Source: Centroberyx gerrardi
Taxonomy: Eukaryota > Chordata > Actinopteri > Beryciformes > Berycidae
DNA length: 64,000 bases
Direction: 5' to 3'
Assembly (NCBI RefSeq): GCF_048128805.1
Contig: NC_135997.1
Location: 1,018,092 to 1,082,091 of the forward strand
Shown: positions 23,141-56,896 of the stretch, piece after piece
Layout: each line of letters starts with the position of its first letter
Numbering within the stretch: the stretch's first letter is position 1
Made by a program: the position numbers and the translations under genes
Notes under the pieces: model-generated
What the model was told of the DNA's origin: nothing
The model's input: the letters and a program-made list of their open reading frames with translations, nothing else
Databases searched by the model: none

Positions 23141-25112
23141 AGCGTCTTCAGAAGATGTCCCTGGAGGAGCTCAGAGAGTTCCTGCAGGAGAGGATCGCCC
23201 AGACTTTCCTCTACAGCGATGATGTCATCATTGAGCAGCTGCAGGCCTCCATGACAGAACTACGCAAGATGAAGCTGGACCTTCCTCCTCCAGGTACTGG
23301 AGGAGGAAGGTCACTGGTGCTCGCCACGCCTCACCACTGTTGGGTGGTGGTATTACTTTCCCCAGTCACTCATGAAAAAAACTCTACTTTTGTTATCAAC
23401 CCCCTCTAAACATCAGATTGGATTTGAATTATCCAAAAACTAAATCCCACCTCCATTCCCCGACTCGTTTTCTTCAGGATTCGTCGTTGTAAACACTGAG
23501 CAGCTTAGATACGAAGTGAAAGAAAAGTGGAAGTATTCCCACTGCTTTGATTTTGTCCAGTAAAAGGCTGACAGGAACATTGAACATCAACACGTTGTGT
23601 TTACCACAGTCTTTCACAGGAGAGTGAGCTGAGCTGACTTGATATTTGAAAGTGACAGAGGATGCAATCTCCACTTTTGGGGGTGCAAAGAAAACATAAT
23701 ATCAAGAGTAGTGCAGCGATTTACTGCTCCCAGGGAGGAGTAAGTAAAGTCATAAAATTACTTTTGAAATTAATAGAAAGTAATGAGTAACACATTACTT
23801 ATGTTGAGTAACGAGCCGACACTATCACATAACACCAGACTGTCTCACAGTTAAGTATCAATTAAGTTGCATTTTTCCTTATGGTAAAATAATTGTGATT
23901 TCAAACTTTTCATATTCACTATATTCTCCTTCGCACTTTGTGTGGACGGTGACATAATTTGCATGTGGATTGTAATTGCATTGGCACGTGAATATTTGAC
24001 AACTCAATAATAATAATAATAAACTTTATTTACTGTATATCGCACTTATCAAAACGCAGTTACAAAGTGCTTTACAAAACAGAGAGAAAAATAAGTACAT
24101 AAAAAAGACATTACAATAAAATACAGTTACATAAAAATGTAAGACATCAGAGGTTAAAATCACATGAAAAAAAAAATGAAAAAGATGTCAACAAAAACAA
24201 GGTACAAATGCAAAATAAAATGCAAAACAGGGTCATTTCTGACCCTACTGGGTACCCATTATTGCATATGAATGGTAGATTTGTGTCAACTTACCGTTCA
24301 GCTGAGGCATTGTGAGGCAGTCGGGTGCTTATACAGCTTCTGTCTTACATGCAAAACAAGATATGTTGTAAAAATGTGCTCTCTCCTCAGGGAAACCTGA
24401 GGAGTTGCCTCGGAAGCCTTTGGGCCAAGAGCTGCCGGTGCTGCTGAGTCCGGTCCACCCGCCCAGAGGGAAGCCGTCCTCGGCCAGTGGTTTCCCCGGA
24501 GCGGCCCTGAGCCTCCGCATCATCTCCCACCGGCCGGACACCATATCCCCGGACCAGAGCCCCTCGAAGGACCCCAGGGACCTCGACGCTCTGGACGAGG
24601 AGGAGGAGGCCCCGCTGCCTTCTCCGGACCCCGTCATCATCCACAGCCAGGCCCCGCTCACCCCGGACGGCTCCCCGCTGACGGGACCTCCCCCTTACCA
24701 GCCGCCAGGGAGCGAAGCAGAGGTTATAAAGGATCGTCACTCGCCGCCGCTGTCGCCTCCGCACTCACCAGATGAGGAGGAGGGTGAAGAGGAGGGTGAG
24801 GTCACACCTGACCCGACGGTTACTGCAGGAACTCCCTCAGGTCCACAGACCGCGGATGCACCTCCACAGCAGCCCACAGACGATCCCACCGCCAGCGCCG
24901 ACCGATCCTCCTGCAGGGTCCCGCGGACTCTTTCGGCCCCCGTAGCCCCGGCCGCTCCGCAGCCTTCCGGCCTGACCCAGTCTGAGAGCCTGTCGGTGGC
25001 GGAGAGGGCTGAGGACAGTTATCTGGCTCAGCTGCTGGAGCAGGCCTCTGCTCTGCCCACTAACAGGAACGAGGCCCAGGACTCAGACGGGGGATCAGAG
25101 GCAATTTCATGA
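7863..25112 (+). CDS. usp6nl: USP6NL (RN-tre)-type TBC domain Rab GTPase-activating protein, 13 coding exons
   Basis: Coding exons are 7863-7928, 12482-12567, 12672-12711, 14382-14462, 15698-15805, 17668-17777, 19530-19578, 20358-20478, 21100-21194, 21439-21504, 22429-22528, 23141-23293 and 24391-25112. Every join keeps frame and uses GT-AG, giving 598 residues. The first exon begins at 7855; the ATG at 7863 gives [20 protein letters not shown], matching the short N-terminus of USP6NL. Next come an [15 protein letters not shown] segment and a TBC domain at about residues 97-305. The dual-finger motifs are present: IDLDINR (arginine finger R149) and YCQ (Q186). Family knowledge: RN-tre accelerates GTP hydrolysis on endocytic Rabs such as Rab5 and Rab43 and acts in receptor trafficking. 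The tail is low-complexity, Pro/Glu-rich and much shorter than in mammals (about 828 residues in total). The orthologue assignment is from memory of the human protein; a fish-specific paralogue is possible. Confidence 0.88.
8032..8377. mobile_element. hAT-like MITE in usp6nl intron 2 region
   Basis: The ends are related inverted repeats (CATGGCTGGGCAATAATACG and, at the right, CATACCGCCCAGCTGTA). The flanks GTTCTGAT (8024-8031) and GTTCTGAA (8378-8385) form an 8-bp target-site duplication with one mismatch. An 8-bp duplication is characteristic of hAT transposases. The AT-rich interior has no coding potential. Confidence 0.75.
9040..9570. repeat. Internally repetitive LINE-tail-like region
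   Basis: About three degenerate copies of one phrase follow each other: 'gccaat/ggctgatc..tgt..tttgaaa', 'gtgagatgcatcatttcc', and 'tttcatcacaatctgatcagtggc'. They end in G-runs (9594-9613). No open frame of note. The A-rich AACTAAAACTAAA text just before it (8800-9040) is a different, simple-sequence-like repeat also found at 51.9-52.35 kb. Confidence 0.45.
10891..11051. repeat. Near-perfect 160-bp palindrome
   Basis: The arm AACGAAATACTCCAGGACAG.. through ..ATTTATTGCCGCACAGACG is followed, after a short loop around GGGCAAGACGCCCTTCTTCA, by its reverse complement ending CTGTCCTGGAGTATTTCGTT. Arms are about 65 bp with very few mismatches. It lies in the usp6nl intron between the first two coding exons. 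Confidence 0.85.
11225..11320 (+). repeat. (TC)n microsatellite
   Basis: About 80 bp of uninterrupted TC dinucleotide, followed by a CTCTC/TCTCC tail. On the opposite strand it reads as (GA)n, which explains a spurious glutamate/arginine open frame there. Confidence 0.95.
11360..11580 (+). promoter_or_regulatory. GC-rich stretch with CCAAT boxes, possible internal promoter
   Basis: This is the only CpG-rich stretch in the 4.5-kb intron before the exon at 12482. It contains several CCAAT-type pentamers on the minus strand (GATTGG, GGTTGG) and one CCAAC. An internal promoter for a shorter usp6nl transcript is possible, but no downstream exon with a good start codon was recognised, so this is weak. 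Confidence 0.2.
12430..12472 (+). repeat. (TG)n tract upstream of usp6nl exon acceptor
   Basis: About 20 TG units end 10 nt before the AG at 12481. They replace most of the usual polypyrimidine tract of that acceptor. TG repeats become UG repeats in the pre-mRNA, the kind of sequence bound by TDP-43 and CELF proteins. Confidence 0.9.
14560..15100 (+). mobile_element. SINE-like head and LINE-like (RTE-type) tail in intron
   Basis: At about 14585-14650 a tRNA-like text occurs (TTTTGTAACCAGGAGGTCAC then GATTTGATCCCC, resembling a B box). From about 14855 to 15060 there is a phrase (GGAATCAAGCCTCTATCTCT .. AAATTTCATGGAAATCCGTT .. CTGACAGACGGAC) that recurs at 51390-51640. Part of it is also found reversed at 35390-35540. 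The TTTCATGGAAATCCGT/GACAGACAG ending resembles 3' tails of fish RTE-clade LINEs. The class is inferred from memory. Confidence 0.5.
15855..16460 (+). mobile_element. 5'-truncated LINE with reverse-transcriptase C-terminal remnant
   Basis: The frame from 15873 to 16187 carries [20 protein letters not shown] and TFKDS. This is the pattern at the C-terminal end of L2/Rex1-type LINE reverse transcriptases (AP.xWN.LP..L, then a TFK.L segment). It is followed by a non-coding tail ending in a tRNA-unlike AATAAAGGTTAAAT/(AAATAAAT) repeat. It sits directly after usp6nl exon 6 (15698-15805) and is not part of the host protein. Confidence 0.65.
18304..18752 (+). repeat. (GA)n-rich purine tracts
   Basis: Two long purine runs, 18304-18528 and 18684-18752, consist mainly of GA with GGA and GGGA variants. 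They lie in the intron between the exons at 17668-17777 and 19530-19578, just upstream of the complementary CT-rich block. They account for Glu/Arg and Ser/Leu open frames on the two strands, which are not genes. Confidence 0.95.
18838..19529 (+). repeat. 690-nt polypyrimidine block abutting an exon acceptor
   Basis: Almost pure C/T sequence, dominated in its second half by the repeat TCTCCTCTCC and by a CTTGTCTCCTCC variant spaced at 34 to 60 nt. It runs straight into the acceptor CCCCTTACAG of the exon at 19530. Between 19153 and 19525 only one adenosine is present, at 19424. The minus strand is a long (GGAGA)n-type purine run. Confidence 0.95.
19421..19426 (+). promoter_or_regulatory. Isolated candidate branch-point adenosine
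   Basis: CTCAT at 19421-19425 fits the vertebrate yUnAy branch-site consensus and holds the only adenosine in about 375 nt before the exon at 19530, 106 nt upstream of it. If the branch point lies within the repeat, this base is the only adenosine candidate; otherwise the branch point is at least 375 nt away. Confidence 0.45.
20650..20930 (+). mobile_element. LINE-like 3' tail
   Basis: It contains the phrase AAAACTAAAGACTCATCTGT (C-terminal RT remnant reading K.KTHL in one frame) and a tail CTGTGAAGCACCTTGAGATT .. GTGCTATATAATTAC. This is the usual end of L2-group elements in fish. It lies in the intron after usp6nl exon 9 (20358-20478). Confidence 0.55.
21615..22030 (+). repeat. Dispersed repeat family B, copy 1
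   Basis: The reverse complement of 38915-39345. Shared landmarks are GTAATCCACAACATTTTCAT, CCGGTTTGTTTGGAATAAAC, GAAGAACTGGGTAGTTAGCA and CAAGCTCCGCCCACACTGTT. Each copy is in an intron, one in usp6nl and one in abtb2. There is no coding capacity beyond chance frames. Confidence 0.75.
22550..22995. repeat. Imperfect fold-back element
   Basis: The left part (GTTCGCCCCCATAAGAAAAT .. AAACCCCATTAAAG .. ACACACAGCGAGTTCGCCC .. AGCAGCAGAATCCAAATG) is matched in reverse complement by the right part (TTGGATTCTGCTGCTCGAGC .. GGGGGCGAACTCGCTGTGTG .. ATGGGGTTTTGACTGAG). The loop centres near 22750. It lies 20 bp after the usp6nl exon ending at 22528. Confidence 0.75.
24000..24235 (-). mobile_element. 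SINE/LINE-tail-like insertion, minus orientation
   Basis: It starts with (AAT)n followed by AAACTTTATTTACTG..CACTTATC..AAAGTGCTTTACAAAA. This is the reverse of a 'ttttgtaaagcactttg..aaataaagtttattatt' LINE tail. The same type of tail recurs at 32475-32640, 46045-46130 and 46960-47010. Confidence 0.5.
24391..25112 (+). other. usp6nl: usp6nl last exon: disordered Pro/Glu-rich tail
   Basis: It encodes residues from about 359 to 598. [15 protein letters not shown] at its start matches the conserved segment following the TBC domain in USP6NL. Then come acidic and proline-rich runs, many SP/TP sites, and a GPPPYQPP stretch containing a PPxY (WW-domain ligand) motif. No PxxDY motif, the Eps8 SH3 ligand type reported for mammalian RN-tre, is visible. 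The codons become very GC-rich. The final codons ..GCA ATT TCA TGA overlap the left end of a transposon-like element. Confidence 0.8.
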
Positions 25113-25418
25113 AATGAGCACAAACTCTGAAACGCAGATTATGTGTTTTTGACATGAATTATGTGAAGATTACGTTCCTCCACCACAAATTGGATTATGT
25201 GACGATAGCACGAATTGGGCATTTTCACCTTTGTGTGACATGAAAAGGTTTGCTAACAGTTAAGGTTAGGCAACTAAAACAATTTAGTTGCCTAACCTTA
25301 CTTTCCACTGTGCTTGTTCTCCTTCGCATAATCCTTTGGTGCTCGGAAAATGTATTTTTCTCACTTTTCATGCATGGAGCAGGTATTTGCATTTTAAGAC
25401 ATTGTGCTCATTTCCCCA
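25108..25418. mobile_element. Terminal-inverted-repeat element covering the usp6nl stop codon
   Basis: The left end CATGAAATGAGCACAA and the right end TTGTGCTCATTTCCCCA are inverted repeats. AATTT flanks both sides (25103-25107 and 25419-25423) as an apparent 5-bp duplication. Its ends match those of the longer element at 58631-59587 (CGTGAAATGAGCACGATGTC .. TGCTCATTTCACG). The interior has a hairpin around TTAGGTTAGGCAAC/GTTGCCTAACCTTA-type text near 25260-25300. The TGA of usp6nl (25110-25112) lies inside the left inverted repeat. Confidence 0.7.
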
Positions 25419-25920
25419 AATTTCGGGAGAACAAGCCCTCAGAGGCGACATAGGATGGAGAAGAGCGGGCCACGTTGACTGTCACCGCCATCCGCTGGTG
25501 CGATCAGACACTTTATAGGACTCTAGAGCATCCGACATCAGATCCACAGCGTTTCCTGTTTTGGTGAAAAGTCCAGATGACTTGGACTGGCCGCTGTCAT
25601 TTTGATCGAGTTTTATTAGAGAGAAAAGGAACCGGGGAGCTGACAAAAGACAGCAAGACATCATTACCCTTTATAATGAAAATAGCTCTTTTTTTGTAGT
25701 TTTGTAATGTTTTGTCAAAGAACAATATGTTTGCTCAGTCAGCCTTTGTAAACTGTTTGCTAGCAGAGTCATAGTTTTATTTTTTGTACTAATTTCTTGT
25801 TATAAGATGCCTTATTTGGATCTGCTTCAGTTCTGCTATGGACATCCTTGACGTTGAACACTGCACAGAGACAGAGGGAGAGAGGGAATTTGACAATAAA
25901 TGAGAAGAAAACAACATTCA
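25113..25920 (+). other. usp6nl: Probable 3' UTR of usp6nl
   Basis: It begins inside the element at 25108-25418. After it, AT-rich sequence leads to an AATAAA at 25895-25900, the first strong poly(A) signal after the stop codon. Other end sites further downstream are possible, since the next gene only starts near 28.0 kb. Confidence 0.4.
25895..25900 (+). terminator. usp6nl: Candidate poly(A) signal of usp6nl
   Basis: AATAAA about 780 nt after the stop codon. The downstream context is A/G-rich rather than clearly GU-rich, so the assignment is tentative. Confidence 0.35.
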
Positions 25921-27960
25921 GGTTAAGTATTGGATTGAACAGGAAACCTCTGGCATGGTGCACGTTGCCTCAGTGAGCTGGCTCGCTGCTATGATTGTAC
26001 ACATTGAAAACTATTGAAGGGGTTAAGCTCATTTTAAATAAGTGTCTGGTTTTCTAGGTCAATAATTTATTGTTTATCCACTTAGAAAGGCATCAGGTCG
26101 TTCAGAATAATCAGTCTTTACAGTAACTGGAATATTGGCTGTAGCACAGTGTTTCTGTTGACCTTGAATGGTGAAGGCTGAGATAAAAGCAGACGTCTGC
26201 TTTCTCGTTTTTATCTGACAGAGATGGATTATGAGACTTTGGATGTAGATGTATTTGGCTTTTGTTAACAATGTGTTTAGAAATGTACAGTACTGTAGAA
26301 CCAGTAGGTGAGAGTTAGGACCAGTTTTCCCATCTGAAGTTAGGAAAACATTTCTTTAGCTCTATGATTAGAAATAGTAAATGGCTGACATCTAGTGGTT
26401 GGTTTAGGCTAAGCATGTCTTTAACTAGTTGTTGCCCAGAAAGTAGAAATGTTGTAGAAAGGTTTAGAACCACTAAATTTCATCCAAATTGCAAAGAACC
26501 AGAATCAAAATTTTCCAAGCTTTGCAGTTTAAGGCCACTATTTTGAAATCAGTGGTGATGTTGACTGTTTTAGTTTTAAGATTGCAATAATCTGAACACA
26601 TTTTGAAGAAGTATGTTTCAGAAATACCCAGAGTGGATCCAAATTGCCTGTAGTTTCCTCTATATTGGGTTTAATTCAGAGATGAAGTTTTAGTTTGTAA
26701 GGCATAGCCAAGCACCCCCCCTCCCCCAACACACACACACACACACACACATACACACATACATGAACCTAACAGAGGAAGTGTTTTGTGTGCATTTTTG
26801 CTTAGCTACAAATTTGTTGTACATGGACATATACCTGTTGTAAAGAGCGGTTCAGCGTGTGAGACGTGGATGAAACCCTGGAGCTCTACATGATGGAAAT
26901 AATACAACTTTTATCTTCCTTGATTCTGTGTCTTTCCTCTGTCTGCAGTAAAGAGTGGAGAGAAAGGTGAATATGTCTGTTTTTCTGACTGAAGGGCAGA
27001 AAGCTGATTGAATTATATTATGCTATATGATTGAATATCAATGTAAAACAAGTCTGAGAACAAACCTTCACAGTCACATATGACAGTGGGTCTCAAGCCG
27101 AGTCCTCAGGCTGCAGAACCCTCCTGGTCTTCATTGAAGCCATCTAATCAGGGACTGGTTTAGATCTGGGATGCCAGGTGAATGCAAATAACAACCTGGT
27201 AGGATGGAAAACCAGCAGGGTTTTGGTACTGGATGACCAGGATTGAGAACCACTAACACATGACATATACAGTATATATGGTGATGATGATCCTATGTAC
27301 TCCGGTCCTTGAGGTCCGGTGTCCTGCAGGCCTGCAGGGAGGAACAAAAAAATTGCAGGACACAGGATCTGACACAGGACCGGGATGAGTAGGCCTACAC
27401 AGATCAGTGGTGTCCAGTCAGGTGCCATGGAGTGCTGAGAGTCCATTCCAGCCAAAACATGCACCAGACTCTCAGCTCTCCATGGCAGACTGGACACCAC
27501 TGATCAAACCAGCCAGAGAACACCAGAAAACAGGTGATTTTGCCTCCACAATAAATGCATAAAATGAGGGATTATTGGGATATGAAAAAATACTCTCAAA
27601 ATATCTCAGTATCACTATCTCAAAATACTCTATTACTAATACTAATTATTACATTGAATTGGAGTAAAACCTGCTATAGCATATATGATATCTTGCTTAG
27701 GCCTACATGGCTATGAATATAGCCTATACTGCAAGGAGTGATTTTATTCACATTTCATTCAGTACAGAAAATCCTCAAATTGATTCTTTATGTTCACTTT
27801 GGTCCTTTGTGTCACTAAAAGAACAAAACACTGCAACACGTTCGTCAAAAGTGCTTTTATTTTGAAAGATAGGCCTACAACCGTAAGTCCTATTTGTTCC
27901 TTCTGGAAAACTTGACACCGACAGCATAATTCTACTCAGGTGGTTTCAGGTGAGACGATT
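25921..27960. other. Intergenic region between usp6nl and abtb2
   Basis: No gene was recognised. It holds a (CA)n run at 26729-26752, AT-rich unique sequence, and a palindrome at 27402-27505. The text 'gagaaccac'/'gatttggaatg' near 27100-27260 could be a further unrecognised repeat. Confidence 0.45.
27402..27505. repeat. Short palindrome
   Basis: GATCAGTGGTGTCCAGTC.. is answered by ..GACTGGACACCACTGATC, with CCATGG inside both arms and a loop of about 45 nt. A similar fold-back built around GCACCAGACTCTCAG-like text lies at 63201-63345, suggesting one small family. Confidence 0.8.
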
Positions 27961-28289
27961 CGTTTTAACCAGACTGTATTGTGTCCACACGATGGCGCTG
28001 TACGGCAGTAGTAAACAGAGTCATTACATTATTGGACGCTGGCTCTGATTGGTCCGTCGTGCGTAATGCACTTTTCATCCCCCTTCATATTTTGGTAACT
28101 TCTGGCACAACCAGCCAGACTTGTTCCAGCTGTCGGTTCTTGGCAGTTTGCCTTCATTCCAACTTCTGAGATCTACATCTACTGGGACTGAAACGTCGCT
28201 TTTAATGGAAAAGATTTGGTCTTTTTGTGATTGTGCATAAAGTTATTGGCACATTTAAAAAACAAAAAAAATCTAACACAACTTCTGTC
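27960..28289 (+). promoter_or_regulatory. abtb2: Probable promoter and 5' UTR of abtb2
   Basis: It carries an inverted CCAAT-type pentamer (GATTGG near 28047-28052) and a further ATTGG at about 28032. The following 250 nt lead without a splice acceptor into the abtb2 start codon. The frame is open upstream of 28290 from 28227, but similarity to the mammalian N-terminus begins at the methionine at 28290. Confidence 0.4.
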
Positions 28290-54079
<25,790 letters not shown>

Positions 54080-54198
54080 ACACAACCCTCGACTCGGGTG
54101 TCATTGGTGTTAAGAAGAACTGCAATGTATGGGAATATTAGCCATAAAGCTCCACTTTAGTCTGATTAGTGAGATCATGTTAGTGTAGATGAAGAATA

Positions 54199-54517
54199 CA
54201 CTGCAAAAAATGCCCATCTTAACGAGTCATTCATCTTAAAATCTTATTTTTCTTAACACAAGTGAACACTTCTGCCAATGTAGTTTCACTTGTTTCAGGA
54301 ATTTTCTAGAAAAAGTATTTGTATTTTGAAACAAAGCAGAATAAGGAAGATCATGCAGCTAGCACCAGGAAAACGACTTGATTCAAGAAAAGCTTTTGCA
54401 TTGGGAACAAGTGAAATTACCGCAGTCCATTGGCAGGTTTTGTTTGTTTGTTTTAAGAAAAGAAGATTTCAAAACTCAACACTAAATCTCTTGTTAAGAT
54501 GGATATTTTTTGCAGTG
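54199..54517. mobile_element. MITE-like element within the abtb2 3' UTR
   Basis: The left end CACTGCAAAAAATGCCCATC(TTAAC) and the right end (GTTAAGAT)GGATATTTTTTGCAGTG are inverted repeats. A related, partly degraded copy runs from about 61050 to 61291 and ends in the same TATTTTTTGCAGTGCATAC. Confidence 0.75.
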
Positions 54518-54615
54518 CATACAGTTATGCAAGCCATTCTAGTATTATGTAAATTCTCAGCAGCTGCATGTAGATAATTAAGTCTGAATATGTAAAATAT
54601 GTACATATTTTTGTG

Positions 54616-54621
54616 AATAAA
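54616..54621 (+). terminator. abtb2: Poly(A) signal of abtb2
   Basis: AATAAA 537 nt after the stop codon, in a T/A-rich context (TATTTTTGTGAATAAACATC). It is the only canonical hexamer between the stop codon and the convergent brsk2 tail. Confidence 0.7.
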
Positions 54622-54684
54622 CATCTTACCAAAACGACTCAGAACACTCTGCGTCACACCAGCCTGACACACGTCTCCACACAG

Positions 54685-56896
54685 CTCCAAAGTCAACAGA
54701 TTTATTTCCTTTAGCACTGAAGTTGTTCACAGTAACATCACAAGGGAATACATTGCCAGTGGTTATCCTGCTCAGTACTAGCGCTCCGTGCTCCAAGTCC
54801 ATTCTGTGTGCTCTGGATTCCCACAGTAGAAAAGAGGAAAGCGGACAATGATAGGTATTGCTTTATTTTCTCTCTGATACCAAATCCCACCCAGCCGGGT
54901 CGCCAGGTCCCTCTTTGAGAGAATGAATAAGGAGGATGCATTGCACAGCTACTGTGTGTGCACAGTAACCAAAGGAGAAAAGGGCAAGAGGACGGCGTGG
55001 GAAAGAAAATCAAAAGGCAAATCAAAACAAATGCACATAAAGAACAGAAATAAAGAGAACAAAATAAGTGTGAAGAAAGGAGGAGAGAAAAGGGGACAGG
55101 AGAACAATTCCAACGACGACATGCAAAGAAAAGACGAATGCTGAACATGCAAACAACCATACAAGGTCAAAGCTAAGAGTAGGAATCCCCTTGGTTTTTT
55201 AAATAAGCTTGTCAGTAAACTTGGCTTATTTACAGAATGAGTGGTTGGTGAGTTTTGAGTCATCATACACACGGGGAGAAGGAACCGACAATTATCAACA
55301 AAGGGTTTGTTCCTCTCAAAGAGGCTAGTCTACATTCTTAAATTACGGTAAATTATTTTCCAAACGTATATTACAAGCTTTCTCGTCAAAAGCCGGGAAA
55401 AGAGTGAATGCTCACAAACATTTCAAGATTTCTGAATGATCAATAACTTAAACATGACAAAAATATCCTTAAATAATTTGACTTAAGAAACATTCTCTAC
55501 ATCTTTCATATAAATAACTGAGAATAAATTAATAACAAAATGACAAAATACAATAAAGTACAAAAATATACACAGCAGTTCAATTATCGTCTGAATCCTG
55601 CAGATACTTCAAAGGAACATGAACAAAACAATTTAAAAAAAAAATGCGCCAACATGGTTAGAACTGAACCCAAATGTGATTCACTCATCAAAAGTGCAAA
55701 GGAACATGAGACATTTTGATACAGACAAGACTTGTCCAGGAATAGAAAAAAACAAAAAAATGTGGCAACACAACTCTGCTAAACATAATGTCACGACTAC
55801 ACTTTTGTACATACGGAACATTATTTAGTCTGTACAACAGAATAGATCATTCATTTATGTAATATTACCTCCCCCGATGCAACCTTTAATTGCAGAACCC
55901 ATTTCATTTACAGAAAATGCCACAGAGCGAGTCGAGCTCAAGTGTTAAAATCCTGTCGCTCACAAAGAAAGACTACATTAAAAAGAATTACAATCCAGCC
56001 AGCGTCCGTCTGGACAGGAGCTCAGAGCTGCAGCCGCTCCAACCGCCGGAGCCGCTGGTCCTGCTTCTGTTTGTCAGTGTGTGCAAGTCATTACATCCCG
56101 CAAAGAAGTCATGTTCATGTGTGTGTGTGTGTGTGTGTATGGTGTGTGTGTGCTGAGGAGTACACGTGTGTGTTTTTATGTACATGTGGGAGAAAGAGAA
56201 GAAGAGAAAAGAGGAGAGGGCATGTGTGTGTAGAAGTTTGACAAACATCATTGTCTTAAGGCTTTTTTTTTTTTTTTTTTTTCAACTCTTCGGTGACGTC
56301 TCTGTGTTTGGCCTGGTGGAGCGGAGGGCGAGGTGAACTCTACTGTACTGTGGGTGGAGAAGAGGGGGGGTGGGGTGGGGGGGGGGTGTAGGAGGAGGAG
56401 GAGGAGGAGGAGGAGGAGGGGAGAGGGGGGGGGTCTCTCTCTTTTCTTCTGTTTGGGGGGGCTCTCTGGCGCTGGCGGGCCGCGGGCCGGGCCGCGCTCA
56501 GCCGGTCTTGCGGAGCGCAGGGTGGGCGTTAATAGTTTTTATGGATGATCCCTGGTGGCAGAGACAAGTCAAGCCATCACACACGTGACGAGCGCACACA
56601 CACCCACGGACAGACCCCCCCGACACAGAGAGGGACACGGGGCGGGGGGGCGGGGGGCGGACAAAGCTACATTTGCTACTTATTGTAAAATACTGATCAA
56701 CTTTTAAACTGAAATAGCCATTCCCATTATACAGTACAAAAGTTTATAGGCAAAAAGTAGATTTTTCTTGGTTTTTTTGTAGAGCAACACTCCTAACTAA
56801 AGGGCAAAGTTAGCAGCTCTCCTTTGTTCATTCTCTTCTCTGGTTTCTAATGACCTGATAACTGCTTATCATCTAGTCATGCACAGCTACCACTCC
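54685..56896 (-). other. brsk2: Probable long 3' UTR of brsk2
   Basis: It follows the stop codon at 56897-56899 on the minus strand. It contains few recognisable repeats: (TG)n at 56118-56152, a GGA run at 56391-56420, a T-run at 56264-56282 and a GC-rich patch at about 56460-56525. No other open frame with support was found. The scarcity of mobile elements compared with the flanks fits a conserved UTR, but its extent is inferred. Confidence 0.45.
54701..54706 (-). terminator. brsk2: Candidate poly(A) signal of brsk2
   Basis: TTTATT on the plus strand is AATAAA on the minus strand. It lies 80 nt from the abtb2 signal, so the two transcripts would end within tens of bases of each other. Nearer candidates for brsk2 may exist in its 2.2-kb tail. 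Confidence 0.45.

Larger units (their letters stand above)
54080..54640 (+). other. abtb2: 3' UTR of abtb2
   Basis: From the TAA at 54077-54079 to the poly(A) signal at 54616-54621 is only about 560 nt. More than half of it (54199-54517) is a MITE-like insertion. Confidence 0.65.

Noticed and set aside
56510..56551. Alternative last exon of brsk2 after CTCTGCCACCAG
   Set aside because: The acceptor is decent, but in the required phase the frame stops after about seven residues (IIHKNY), and I know of no matching isoform.
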